This document shows positions 35,741 to 47,452 of a stretch of DNA of 64,000 nucleotides, piece after piece. This DNA comes from Epiperipatus broadwayi (Eukaryota; Onychophora; Udeonychophora; Euonychophora; Peripatidae), in contig JAQFVV010001073.1 in NCBI GenBank assembly GCA_028023455.1, positions 1-64,000 on the forward strand, written 5' to 3'. Positions within the stretch are counted from its first letter, which is position 1, and every line of letters starts with the position of its first letter. The position numbers were made by a program, and so were the translations under genes. Below the pieces are notes generated by a model, which saw only the letters and a program-made list of their open reading frames with translations, ran no database searches and was not told the DNA's origin.

Positions 35741-38550
35741 TGTACCGGTCAAAACAGTATGCTCACTTAACAAGGTTCCAAATCCTAAGCAAAAGTACCT
35801 CGAATCCGATCATGCTCGAGATACACCGGTCTGGAACAATCCTGAATTCTAACCTATTTGCCTATTCTTCGAATCTCTGACCCAATGAACAACAATTCTG
35901 ATGACACAGTAAAATTATTTTAAATCCGTGCCCATAAGCAGAGCGGTAGAGCATAAGATCAGAATGATGATGATGATCGAGGACGGAGTAGCCCAGTTAT
36001 TACATTATCATAGTTATTTATTAATGCTAAGCTCTTCTAAAGAAAATAATTCTAAATATTAACTAGAAACTAATAATTCAACACAAACCAGGATTAACAC
36101 GAAAATATATATATTTAATAAATGCAGAAAACGCATATATATGTTACAAAATTGTTTCACGCTTGGAGTGATTTTATACATTTTGAAAACTTGGGATTTG
36201 TTTTATAAAATCCCCATTACATCAATTATTTAATAAATACCATTTTATAGAATGTGTTATAAGTTGTGCGGGGTTAATATGCCAAAATGTGGATGTACAA
36301 AATAATCTACAAGATCGGAACAGAGTCGGGTTACAGAAAGATACACGATAATTTAACATTAATCATTTTGACAAATCAATATAAATTTACGGTCTCAATC
36401 ATTTATTTACAACCTTGAAATCATTATATATGTTTGATAGGCATTGTTTGGACCTAGCGTCCTTTGAATAAGTATACATAAAAAACAAACAATGCGCATT
36501 CTTTACGAGAATAAATTATACAAATTGATTTATGTCTCTGGGAATCGATAAAGCTTTTTTTTAAAGGAAAGCAGTTTAAATCAATGGACTAAAAGTATTT
36601 TTACGAAATGAAACATTGTTTTTAACACATCATTGCGACTTACTAAAGGTTAGGCGGACGGTGATTAAATTAAAGACAAAAGTAACGGTATTAGCATACA
36701 TTAAAGGAATCTGACCTTCATGGCGATTGTGGATATTTTATCATTTAAAGGAATACTTGGAAACAAACTTAAAGTGGATATATCCGCGCATTTCTGGCGG
36801 AACGATATCAAAGTAGAGGCTGAGAATGAGACCTCAGATCATTATATACTGCCATCTGCAGCACCTAATCCTCTTAAACTTTATAATTTAACAGAGAGCG
36901 TTGTCTCTGGTTAAGATGGACGGGAGCTTCATGCTCTCGATGTCCCCAATAATAAAACAATCAAAAAAATGGAAAGATAAAATATCAGAAAGAAAATGTA
37001 TGCCAGCAACCTTACTGGACATGAATATAAATTTTATAATATAATTTTCAAACTTGGAAATTGTCTAAACTCTTGCGCAATAATCTGTTTCCAATTCTGA
37101 GTCATTTAACTGATCATAATGAATAATAACGTTACTATTTACAATATTATTAAACTAACAATATTTATATTTACAGAATCGATTCCCAAATACGTATTAA
37201 CTGGTAGGATTTTCCCTTCAGGCACCAGCAAAAAGGAATGAATTAATTATATGAAAGTTGAAAGTTCACGATCTTTTTTTAAATAGAAAATTAAAGCAAA
37301 ATTCATCCACAGTAAAAGTTTTTAATTTACTTTAAGAATCATGAATTTAAAATGAAACCAAATTCGCGAGCAATTGCTATTTAATATAAACAACACTTTA
37401 TTGATAAGTTTTTTTAATAAAGCCCACCCTTTTCCAAGTAAAACAATTATTTTCCCCTTGACTCACGAACTTAGCGATTTTTGGCATATTAAAGAAAATA
37501 AATCATATTTATACATTAAACAAAATACATAAAATCTTAATAGAATCGCACACATTTATATATATATAATTTAATTAAGCGTGAAAGGTAAGTTAAAATA
37601 CATGATATTAATAAAAGATTACAGAGAGAGAGTTTAAAAGCAAAATTAGCAGAATATCATAACGGATCTATGAATTAATTTGGCTACAAATTATAAATCA
37701 CCTGTGAATGTTCGTATCAAGGCAGCTCTAAATTACAGGATTTTACCGAATATCTCAGCATAGCGGTAGGCAGGACGGTTGGCAATTCTATGTCATTTCA
37801 TATGGCCAGTCAGATGGAAGTTTGACGGCTGGTAGACAGTCCTCCGAGAGGAAAGAGAGGTGGACGGCTCCGCTACTCACGCCCCATTTGCTGAACTTGT
37901 GTTCGCTTCTTAAAAGTAATTCTCAATTCTAAAAACTGACAGTAAACTCCAAAGTAAAACTCAAAGTCTAAGTGAAGTCTCTTTTGTTCACTGGTTCCTT
38001 TTATAACCTTTCCATACTGCCCAGAATTCAATTTCATACCCCACCCTTATCTCTGTAATCCCCCTAAAAACAACATTTAATTAGTAAAATATTTTCAATA
38101 GATAAGGCTTGAAATACCCCTTTTAGCTGTTTTGAAAGATTTGCAAACTGATAAACGATTTGTTTTCGATTGTAATTAAGATTTATAAGTTTTAATTATA
38201 GACAACGATCTGACTAGTGATAAAGATAATTTCAATATTTCAAGCCTTCTCCATTTTTCTTTGTTGTTACATTGAATATACACAGATATAAAAATAATTA
38301 CAAATATCTAAGCAAATGTATTTTTATAGCAATAAAACTATTGCTTTAGTCATAATATATATATGCATCATTCAAACTACTGTTTCATTTTTACTAACTA
38401 AAATTAATTTTACTCATCTTTAGAATGATTCGACATACAGTGTGTGAGTGAATAGCATATATTTATAGCAGGGTCTGAATTGCGGTCCCCATAGGAGGTT
38501 AGTGTAGATGGTTAAGCATGAAGCTCAATGATGATTAGACATTGACTGCT
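35741..38550 (-). repeat. Probable 3' LTR of the gypsy composite
   Basis: Non-coding, TGTACCGG at its outer end. On the minus strand a purine-rich aagtggggaagaatgaag (about 38553-38571) precedes it and could be the polypurine tract. A TATA-like tataaatata is near 38460. An alternative inner border is TGTAAC at 38269. The small frame at 36720-36914 lies inside and is not credible as a gene. Confidence 0.45.
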
Positions 38551-38768
38551 TCATTCTTCCCCACTTAAAGTGATCAAAAAAAAAATCAATAAAAAAAAAT
38601 ACCTTTGTTGGAGTCTAATATAATGCTGGTGAGAAAAACAACCTTAATAAATGAGCCTGAAAAATTTGCTTCTTGTTGACAAAAAAAAAACTGCCTTATA
38701 TGACTCACGTTTCTAGTATGGAGAAGAATCTTTCATTTTGATATTTTACTGCAATTTTTTTTTCTCTA

Positions 38769-40437
38769 TTAACTGAAATATTTGGTGTGAGGATTGGGTG
38801 GTGTGTAGGGTTTCAATTGTCGTGCATTATAGATGCCACTAAACCCATTTTCTCCTTCCAATAAAAAAGCATTTTCATGACATCTCTTCTGAACAAGATA
38901 TGGTCCACTATACAAGGGAAAAAATTTTTTAAATTCCTTTTTTACTACACTGCTAGTCTTGGGGGATCTCAACCATACTTGATCCCCTTCCTGAAATTGG
39001 TGACATTGCATCCGTCCCCTCTATGCGATTTTTGGCTGTCTGGGCCAACCGTCTTCTAGCAGCTTTTTGGTCACGAATAGGGTCAATAACTATTTCATCT
39101 AGTGGCACCAGGTTTGGAAATAAGTTGCGACATGGCTTCCCATAATGAAGGCGTTCAGGCGTAAAACCGGTAGACTCATTTATCGTCTGGTTTATACAGT
39201 TAACTATTTCTGGAGTTTTATTTACCCAATCCCGGTGGTTGGTTGATATGTAGGTGCAAAAGAGACGATTGAGTTCTCTCATGACCCTTTCGCATGGGTT
39301 AGATTGGGGATTCCTAATCTATGTCAACCGATGAGTGACTTGTTGCTTCAAAAGCCAGCCCTTCCATTCCCTAGAGGTGAAGGCTGAACCATGATCTGAT
39401 AGAATAGAATTAGGTTTTCCCACCTCAGGGAATTGTTTATCTTGGAGGGTCCGAATCGTATTCCTTGAGTCTGCAGCCCGGACAGGATACGCTCATACAT
39501 ATTTGGAAAAAACATCATAGGTCACGAGTAAATATTGGAAATTTCTAAATTTGGGCAATGGGCCATAGTGGTCGATTGCAATTAACTCATTGGGCCTTGA
39601 TGCAGTTATGGGTTTCATAGTTCCAGCGTAAGACTTGTTCGGAAACTTAGTCTGGGCACACATTGCACATTTCTGTAACACTGTGAGGATCTGTGTGTAC
39701 ATACCTGGCCAGTAAAATTGATGTCTCAGGGCTTCCTCAGTTTTCCGTGGCCCATAATGTCCCCAAGGTTTTGTGGACATGTTCGATCAGTTGCATCCTA
39801 ATCTTATTTGGTGTCATGATTTTCCATGGGCTCTCCATGTCTTTGGTCTTACATTGGAGGATTCCATCTTTTAAACGGAATTGGGAGTATCGCCGTGCAT
39901 TTCTTTTGTTTGTACACATTAGGTGATTGGTTCCCAGGTTGGAGATAATGTTAGCATATTGGTCATCTTGCCAATATCGTAGATTTGTCAAATCGGTTTC
40001 CATAGGGGTCTTCGTGGTTGTGGCCATGATTCTGAGGGTCTGGTCATTCAGCTGAGGATTTTGGATACTGGCAGGTACAGGATGGCGGCTTAGGATATCT
40101 GCCACAATGTTCTCACGTCCTGGGCAGTAAGCCACTCTGTATTGAAACTGTTGGAGGGCCAGGCTCCACCGGATCAATCGATCATTTGTAAGGAAACTCT
40201 TATTCAAGAATTCCAAACATTTGTGATCGGTTACTATGACCACATCAGACCCCAGGAGAAATTGACGGAATTTCTGGCACGCCCAAACGATTGCTAGGGT
40301 TTCTTGTTCCGTGGTGGTATAGTGTACTTCGGCACCCTTTAAGGAGCGGCTACAAAAATAGAGCACCTGATGCTTTCCTTCTTCATTAATTTGGAATAAC
40401 ACAGCCCCCAATCCCTGCTTGCTACTATCAGTCTGGA
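38769..40437 (-). pseudogene. Ty3/gypsy pol relic: RNase H and integrase
   Basis: Starts inside pol with KYFVQTDSSKQGLGAVLF (RNase H, catalytic Asp), then TTTEQETLAIVWACQKF (Glu), VIVTDHKCLEFL (Asp), and a C-terminal region ending ADILSRHP. The integrase follows: zinc-binding residues around HYGPRKTEEALRHQFYWPGM and CAMCAQ, core Asp in IAIDHYGPL, second Asp in SILSDHGSAF, Glu in NPCERVMRELNR, then a GPY/F module (LYSGPYLVQK). Frames break near 39750, 39500-39290 and 39000. RT, protease and Gag are missing. All DDE residues remain, so decay is mainly by frameshift and deletion. Confidence 0.85.
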
Positions 40438-40440
40438 CGA

Positions 40441-40598
40441 AATATTTTTAAAGTTTAGCATCTGTGCGAATATATATATTTAACAACATTTTAATTTTAG
40501 CGTCTAGTTTTTTTATAGATTTTTAATACATTTATTTTTATTTGCGAACTTTGTTTTTCTTTTAAATTAATGTAACGACATATCTATATATCGTTACA
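40441..40598 (-). repeat. LTR tip of family E joined to pol
   Basis: 157 bp matching 44460-44612 (both have catctgtgcgaatatatat and taatgtaacg). It ends in a terminal palindrome TGTAACG...CGTTACA. It joins pol immediately upstream of RNase H, marking the deletion junction. Confidence 0.65.
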
Positions 40599-40945
40599 AT
40601 ATATTGCAGAGGCTTTTACTATATGGTGAAACTAAACTGTTTTCAGACCCATATAGCTATCTAGTTTGTTAGGCTGGATTTGAAGACATTATGTGTCTGA
40701 TAAATTCATGCTTTCAAACTGATAGAAACATGTTTGCTTAATGCTGATTTTAGAGTTGGTATTTAGATCTAGTTTCTAGTCTGCCAGGCTTTCACTGACA
40801 TGAGCCAATGAGCTTGAAACCAGATGGTCTGAAGGAGGGTGACAATGATAGAGATTTTGAATTCTCTCTCAGAATTTATGTAAACAAAGCTTGTTAGGAG
40901 TTATTGGTAAAGCTTCATCTAGTGATCATATATATATATATATAT
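40599..40945. repeat. Ribozyme repeat family C, right arm
   Basis: Continuation of the inverted arm, mirroring 35078-35440. Second hairpin at 40619-40655, hammerhead-like motif at 40789-40835. Ends at a TA run (40927-40945). Confidence 0.75.
40789..40835 (+). ncRNA. Hammerhead-like motif, family C right
   Basis: Plus strand: CTTTCA, CTGACATGA (two extra bases), GAGC-CAATGA-GCTT, GAAA present, stem III ACCAGATGGT, GTC, TGAAGG. This copy retains the GAAA that the left copy lost. The inserted bases occur in both, so they predate the palindrome or define a variant core. Confidence 0.55.
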
Positions 40946-42480
40946 GAACAAAGCCTTGAGTGGATAAAGTTATGAAGTAAATGTTGAACTTTGCAGACTA
41001 GGATATAAGCCTTATAACAATAAGAAGCCCAAGTAGTTGATGTTCATAATAAAACACATGGTTCAAAACAAGTAGAGTAAAATAAATCCTTATAGCATAG
41101 TGGGAAGGAGCTTTTTGCATTGTTTTTTTTGTATCATCTTGTATGTCAATCCAGCTTTAAAGAAATACATCTTTCATCTAAATTATTTATTTAACAAGCT
41201 ACATCTAATTAATTAATTTATGGATTTATTGATTTATTGTTATAACAGTTTTATACATTTCCTGTGTAAAATATAGATTTCAAGTTATGTTTATTATCAG
41301 TAACTTTTAGTTGATTTCTATTTTAAAAAAATAAACATTTGAAAAGAAAATCAGTTTTTGTGTTTTTTACATATATATTTATGCTATTTCAAAATATCAA
41401 ACCACAACATTGGAATAAAGCTTATATTATTTGTTTTATATAAAAAATAAAGACATTGAGGTTTCATTTGAAATTTATTAATATCTGTCTTTTCTGTTTT
41501 TAGTGCAGCAGATATTAAGTAATATGGCAAATTTACCTATCAACTAAATGGTAATAGTGTGTGTTATTTAATTATTATATAGCCATCATTAATTGAAATA
41601 TTAAATCACATATAATCTTGTTTGTGAACATATATATTGGATTCAACAAAATAGCTTTGTTCCAATCTATATTTAGTAACTAATCAAATTTTTAGTTAAG
41701 TTAACCTTGAGAATTAAACAGTTAACATGTCTTAGTCAATGCTCTGTAGTATCTAGGTTTATTTTGTATATAGCTAGCCTAAGTAACAATATAAGCAGTG
41801 ATTAACATACATTCATTCATGTGTAAGATATTTTCTGTAGTGTAGATAATTTATTAACCATTACTTTCTCAATTAGAAATTTGTCCAAATAAAGTTAAAC
41901 ATCAATACATAATTTATTATATATCTTATATTCATTGTTTGGAATTAGTTATATTGATTATATTTATTCTTGAACAAAAATTGATCAAAACCTGAGATAC
42001 ATGATGGTGGAAATAGAGTGTCCATTTTAATTAATCCACATTTATTGGAGTGATTTTATTTCTATTTAGTATTCCATTACATGTTGGTGCATTGCAACAT
42101 TTAACATGACTATTTGAATAGTGGTTATGAGGTATACTATTGCCATATGTGAGCTTGATTAATTAATTGTTTAGTGGTTATGGACAAGCATTCCATTACA
42201 TTTTGCCACTTAACAATTGGGAAGATTTCATCTTTCTTCATTTAATTACTACATTCTATTACATTTTTATTACATAGTTAAGGCATACTATTACATTAGT
42301 ATTATTACATTAATTTCCTCTCTTCTTTTATAGCATATACATTTTCTAATACATTTGTCACTACCAACTGGGGTAATCATAATTTCCATTACATTTGCTG
42401 TCCAATGTTTGGTGCAACTTATTTTCTCTTTATACATATATGACATGCTATTATATTTTCCATTACAATATATATATATA
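40946..42480. other. Non-coding stretch with an ATTACA motif cluster
   Basis: No coding signal. From about 42060 to 42475 the word ATTACA(T) occurs about nine or ten times, mostly as ccattacat or tattacat, at irregular spacing, with the last copy against the next element. 40946-42060 shows nothing recognisable. Confidence 0.5.
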
Positions 42481-44612
42481 TGGTCTGGAAGAAAAGGAGT
42501 CTTACCGCATCTGCACTACAAGGGTACCAGTAGGCTACTTAGAACCTAGAAAATTTATATAGTAGGCAGATACGTAAGTTTAAAAAAAAATTATATATTT
42601 TGATTCCGACCTAACGTTAGCCCATTGTAACTAGCTCAGTGGAGATGCAGAAATAATAATATATAACTTTAATTTATATCTTAAATATAAAAAAATAAAA
42701 GCCACCGCCAGTAATTAACACACAAACAATATTTATTTATGCACATATATAATCATTTTAAATTTGAGGAATATAATTTATTATTTAGATTTTAATATTA
42801 ACTTTTAATTTAAATTATTATTTTAAGATTTTAAATCATCCACACAGATGAATTTTATATTTATTTTAAGATTGCCGAGTATCAATAAACTACATAGATT
42901 TGCATTTAAAAGATAATATTCTATCTCTTATTTAACTTTAGGCCAAAAGCTTGCAGTCAAACCGGCATCAATCCATCTGATACATTGATGTATTCAATGT
43001 AGCATGAAAACACGACAGCACAAAAAGTACTATACTGTCAGGAATGTACATCTAAATAGTATAGTTAGAGAAGATATTGACTCTCAACCAAACAAGAATG
43101 CTACATCTGTCGGCAAGAAGATCAATAAAAAATAACTCCATAGGAAAGGACTGCATTTTTGTCTTACTATCCCTTCCAAAGGCAAACAGGGGGTGTGTGG
43201 CATATAAATCGATCCTGCCCATAGCAAAACTCATACTACATCTACTAATTACACCAATATATCCAATCCATTGATATAATTTAACTATGAAACAAATAAC
43301 CCAAAATTACCCTCCCATAATTAATTAATATAACTTTACAAATCTATATAGCCAGTCATGCCCGACTTAAATTTAACATTTATATAAATTCACACAGATG
43401 AATTTTATAAAAGTTTGTTTTTTTAATATTGAGTATAGATCAATTATATAGATTGCATGATCAAAAACATTTCAAAATAAACATAAATGATCAAAATATA
43501 AAGTCATAGATGTAATTGCAGAGGGAATTCACAAGAAACCCAATGGCATTCGTCATAAGATGCCGCATTGACACCAATAACTAAAAAAACATCCAAATAA
43601 ATACATTTTAGATATTCAATGTAAGATATCATTATTTACTGTATGTCTATATATTTTATTCAAATATGAAAACAAAAACATAATTAAATGCGAATGAATC
43701 TATGCAAGCATCCATGCCCAACTTAAATTTAATGCATTTAATAATTTCTACAATAAATATTAATAAAAAAAAATGGAAATGATTTTTGGCAAACTTAAAT
43801 GAAAAAAAAATTAAAGAATAATTGATTTGGAAAAGTCAGATTACAGTTCATTTTACAAAAATTAGATTTAGCTTGATTATTAAACTTGTCAAATCTTGAT
43901 GAAAGTTCTTAATTACTTTTAAATTTTAAAATTGTTCAATTCAATAACTTACAGTAGAAGAGTCACAGTTCTTGAAGCCAATTCCTGTGATGTTCCCACC
44001 GGAAGACTGGTCTGATCTGCTGGAGGTGGCCTTAGCTGGTTCCATTCTGGTATCACAGTCATTTCATTTTTTATAATAGAGAGAGAGGGTGATATGCGCA
44101 TCCTATCGCACCTCTCAAAAACAATCAAGCTGGAACTGTCTGGCACTGTCCTTAATTTCAATATTTTTCCTTTTATAATCATCCTCTGGATTCAATGAAC
44201 AAAACGTCACTAATCCATCATTTTCATTAGTGTCTGAGCTGAGGTTTGGTGCTTCCATTGGTCAAGCTAATTCTTTTTATTCTCTTATCTATAACTTTCC
44301 TCTGACTTTTTAATTATATAAAAGCCCCAAGGGCTAGTTTGCTTTCCAATTAATTTATAAAACAATCATTTCCATTTACAAAAATATTTTATCTTCTTAT
44401 ACTTTTTTCTAAAAAAGTACATTCAAATACCTTTTTTTTTATTTAAAAAAGAAATAATTTTTAAAGTTTTGCATCTGTGCGAATATATATATATATATTG
44501 AACAACTCTTTAATTTTTTTTAGCCTTTAGTTTTTAATAAATTTATTTTTATTTGCGAAATTAAAGTTTTTTATTTTAAATTAATGTAACGGCATATTTA
44601 TATACCATTACA
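42481..44612. repeat. Solo LTR-like repeat, family E
   Basis: TGGTCTGG...CCATTACA between TA runs. It shares its start (ggagtcttaccg, atttatatagtaggcagata) with the repeats at 53536 and 56028, and its end with 40441-40598. The terminus folds as TGTAACGG...CCATTACA. Minus orientation is suggested by the link to gypsy pol. No internal region, so a solo LTR is the best guess. Confidence 0.55.
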
Positions 44613-44778
44613 ATATATATATATGTGTATGTGTAAATTTATGAATAAATATTTAAAAATACAGTACTTAAAAGTTTATAAAAAATATATGTATAACCGT
44701 CACTTAGAAGCACTTTCAATTAACTTGTAGCTTTGTCAATTATCACTTTAAAAATGTCAGCTTTCCCATAATTCCATG

Positions 44779-45138
44779 TCAACTTTCCCATAATTCTGTG
44801 ATCTTAATATTTGCTGCTTGCCCATTAGTTAAATCTTGCTTATATTTATATATTAACATCGCATCTTTTATTTTCCTTTTATTATTATTTCTTTCAGTTT
44901 CCAATATTTTTACACTGTTATAATTAAAATGAAAACCATATGTATATGCTTTATTATGGTCATAAAAGACAGAATCTGATAAAGTATCATTATTTTTAAA
45001 ATTTTGTTTTGTATTTTTAATCCTTTTAAATAATAATAAGTGCTCTTTTGTTCTTTTTTCCAATGTGCACCTCGATTCACCTATATATCCACTGCCACAC
45101 CTACATGTCCATTTGTAAATGACACAATTTTTATTTAT
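44779..45138 (-). pseudogene. PLE GIY-YIG endonuclease, C-terminal half
   Basis: Minus frame without an ATG at its start reads NCVIYKWTCRCGSGYIGESR, then CTLEKRTKEHLLLF: a canonical PLE GIY-YIG core with the Y, YIG, Arg and His residues in place. About 85 more residues follow (KNNDTLSDSVFYDHNK, KILETERNNNKRKIKDAM) and end in TELWES. RT is missing. This is the best-preserved endonuclease in the window. Confidence 0.75.
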
Positions 45139-45376
45139 AAATACAAAACAAAATTTTAAAAATAATGGTACTTTATCAGCTTCTGACTTTTATGACCATA
45201 ATAAATTATGTATATATGGTTTTGATTTTAATTATAACAACGTAAAAATATTGGAAACTGAAACAAATAATAATAAAAGAAAAATTAAAAATGCGATGTT
45301 AATATATAAATATAAGCAAGATTTAATTAATAAGCAAGCAGCAAATGTTAAGATCACAGAATTATGGGAAAGTTGA
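45119..45376 (+). pseudogene. PLE endonuclease tail, inverted duplicate
   Basis: From about 45139 this repeats the left copy's C-terminal 78 residues (SASDFYDHNK, KILETETNNNKRKIKNAM, TELWES). It lacks the GIY-YIG core. The open frame upstream of 45139 is the centre of the palindrome, not native N-terminus. Confidence 0.7.
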
Positions 45377-45530
45377 CATGAAATTATGGGAAAGCTGACA
45401 TTTTAAAAGGGATAGTTGACAAAGCTACAAGTTAGTTGAAAGCGCTGCTAAGTGACAGTTATACTTATATTTTTTATAAACTTTTAAGTACTGTATTTTC
45501 AAATATTTATTTATAAGTTTACATATATTA

Positions 45531-47060
45531 TTTTGAAGAAATACAGACCTCCTGTATCTATTACATCTTCTGAATTGCCTAGAATTTTAAATAAAGAAGT
45601 AAGACATGCAATTAGATGTTTGAAGAAAGGTAAGGCTCCAGGTAATGATGGAATCATAATTGATATATTAAAAAAAGGAGGTGAAGAAACAGAAATTATT
45701 ATTGTTATATACCAAATGTCCAAAGGATAAAGATGTACCAGATGATTGGAAGAATTCAGTATTAATATTTAAAAATGGTGATAAAGAAGATATTAGAAAT
45801 TATAACCCTATCAGCCTTTTAACAGTTCCATACGAAATTTTTACCAACATAATTACAATTCGTCTACAGAGAACATTGGATTTCCACCAACCAAGAGAAC
45901 AAACTGAATGTAAAAGTGGTTTTAGTACAGTAGATCATATTCAGGTATTGAGAGAAATTATAGAAAGGACAAAGGAATATGAGTTGCCATTTTGCTTTGG
46001 ATTTGTAGATTATGAAAAGGCATTTTATTCTATAAACATTTATTCAGTGATTAAAACATTGAATCATCAAGGTATAGATTATATATTGTCATATTTTGAA
46101 GAATATTTATAAAAATGCAACAGCAACAATTAGATTACATAATGATACTAGGAAAGTCAACATTGAGAAGTGTGTAAGACAGAGTGATTCCATATCTCCA
46201 AACTTTTTATAGCAGTGCTGCTGGAAGTGTTTTGTGGATTAAAATGGGAAGATAAAGGAGTGAAAGTAAATAAAGATTATTTAAGTCATTTACATTTTGT
46301 AGATGATGTAGTAATTTTTTGCGAGTAATGCTTTAGTGTTGGAGAAAATGTTGCAGGAGTTATCACATGAAAGTAGGAAAGTATTACTAAAGATAAATGT
46401 TAAAAAGACTAAAATAATGTTTAATAAATTTTCTCAAAATATAAAAATAAAGGTTGATTATGATGAGTTAGAACAAGTTAACAGTTAAAAATATCTTGGT
46501 CAGATTATTAATACAGATTCAAACATAATGGATAAAATTAATCATAGAATTAAACTTGGTTGGAGTGCTTTTGGTAGAAATAACTTGATACTAAAAGGAA
46601 ATATGTCTATGTGTTTGAAAAGGAAGGTTTTTAATAAATGTATTTTACCAGTTTTTACTTATGGATATGAGACTTGGACACTTAAAAGAAGAGCAATACA
46701 GAGACTTCAGACCACTCAAAGACGTATGGAGAGATGCATGTTGGGAGTGTCAAGAAGGGTTTGAAAACACAATTTACGGGTAAGAGAATAAACCGGTATT
46801 ACTGACCTCATTTAAAAAATTAAAAGACTGAAGTGGAGTTGGGTTGGACATATTGCTAGAATTGATGATAATAGATGGACAATTGAAATCTTAAACTGGA
46901 TTCCAAGAGATTATAAAACACCCAGAAAGAGATCACATGTGAGATGGATGGGTGAACTAAAACAGTGTGCAGGGGTGATGTGGAGAAAATAGGCTAAAGA
47001 TCAAAGAAGATGGATTGAACTTGGAGAGACTTTCATCCTGCAGTGGATTGTTAATGATTG

Positions 47061-47063
<3 letters not shown>
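45531..47063 (+). pseudogene. RTE LINE, 5'-truncated (copy B)
   Basis: Begins inside the connector before RT (PPVSITSSELPRILNKEV) right at the PLE inverted repeat, the usual result of incomplete reverse transcription. RT motifs: KKGKAPGNDG, RTLDFHQPREQT, FGFVDYEKAFYSI. HLHFVDDVVIF shows FVDD in place of FADD and a frameshift follows it. C-terminal frame 46528-46764 reads YGYETWTLKRR. Several stops and frameshifts. Ends with a TA tail. Confidence 0.8.

Positions 47064-47127
<64 letters not shown>
47064..47127. repeat. (TA)n between two LINE copies
   Basis: 64-bp pure TA run that is the 3' tail of copy B and abuts the exact 5' end (gactgcag) of copy C. Confidence 0.9.
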
Positions 47128-47129
<2 letters not shown>

Positions 47130-47452
47130 CTGCAGAAAGGAGTTTGGTATTAACTGAAAGGAGACCCTTTGATTCCTCTTGGAGGCCTTAAAGGAACCGA
47201 GCAGGGCAAATTTCTAATGTCCACTCAATATGTTCTTGTCGTTGCAGCTGTTATTACTATGTGATTATTCATATAGTTACGAACATGGATGGGCTGCTCA
47301 CTAACACATATTAGCCAGCGTGGTGAGTTTATTGGCTTTTTACCTCTGAGTTTAAGATCAAGAAACACCATGGTCTTTCTTCTCAGTGCCTGATAAGGCA
47401 GAACGAATGTTTGTGTAAATGATAAATATTTTTCCAATACATATATACAATT

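Larger units (their letters stand above)
35741..40598 (-). mobile_element. Ty3/gypsy composite inserted in family C
   Basis: Left end TGTACCGGTC, right end ATCGTTACA, with ATAT on both sides. The intact family C arm at 35415-35440 gives the empty site gctatatattgc, so the insertion borders and 4-bp duplication are precise. Pol runs on the minus strand. The 3' LTR side (left) is about 2.5-2.8 kb; the right end is only a 157-bp LTR tip related to 42481-44612, fused to the middle of pol. PR, RT, gag and most of the right LTR are missing, so this is a large internal deletion or a join of two elements. Confidence 0.7.
44632..45530. mobile_element. Head-to-head inverted pair of PLE 3' ends
   Basis: Arms of about 390 bp (44632-45018 and 45139-45530) are near-perfect inverted copies with 3' ends facing outward. 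The left copy extends 120 bp further into the coding region across the centre. PLEs are known for such inverted partial copies, explained by template switching or twin priming. Confidence 0.75.
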
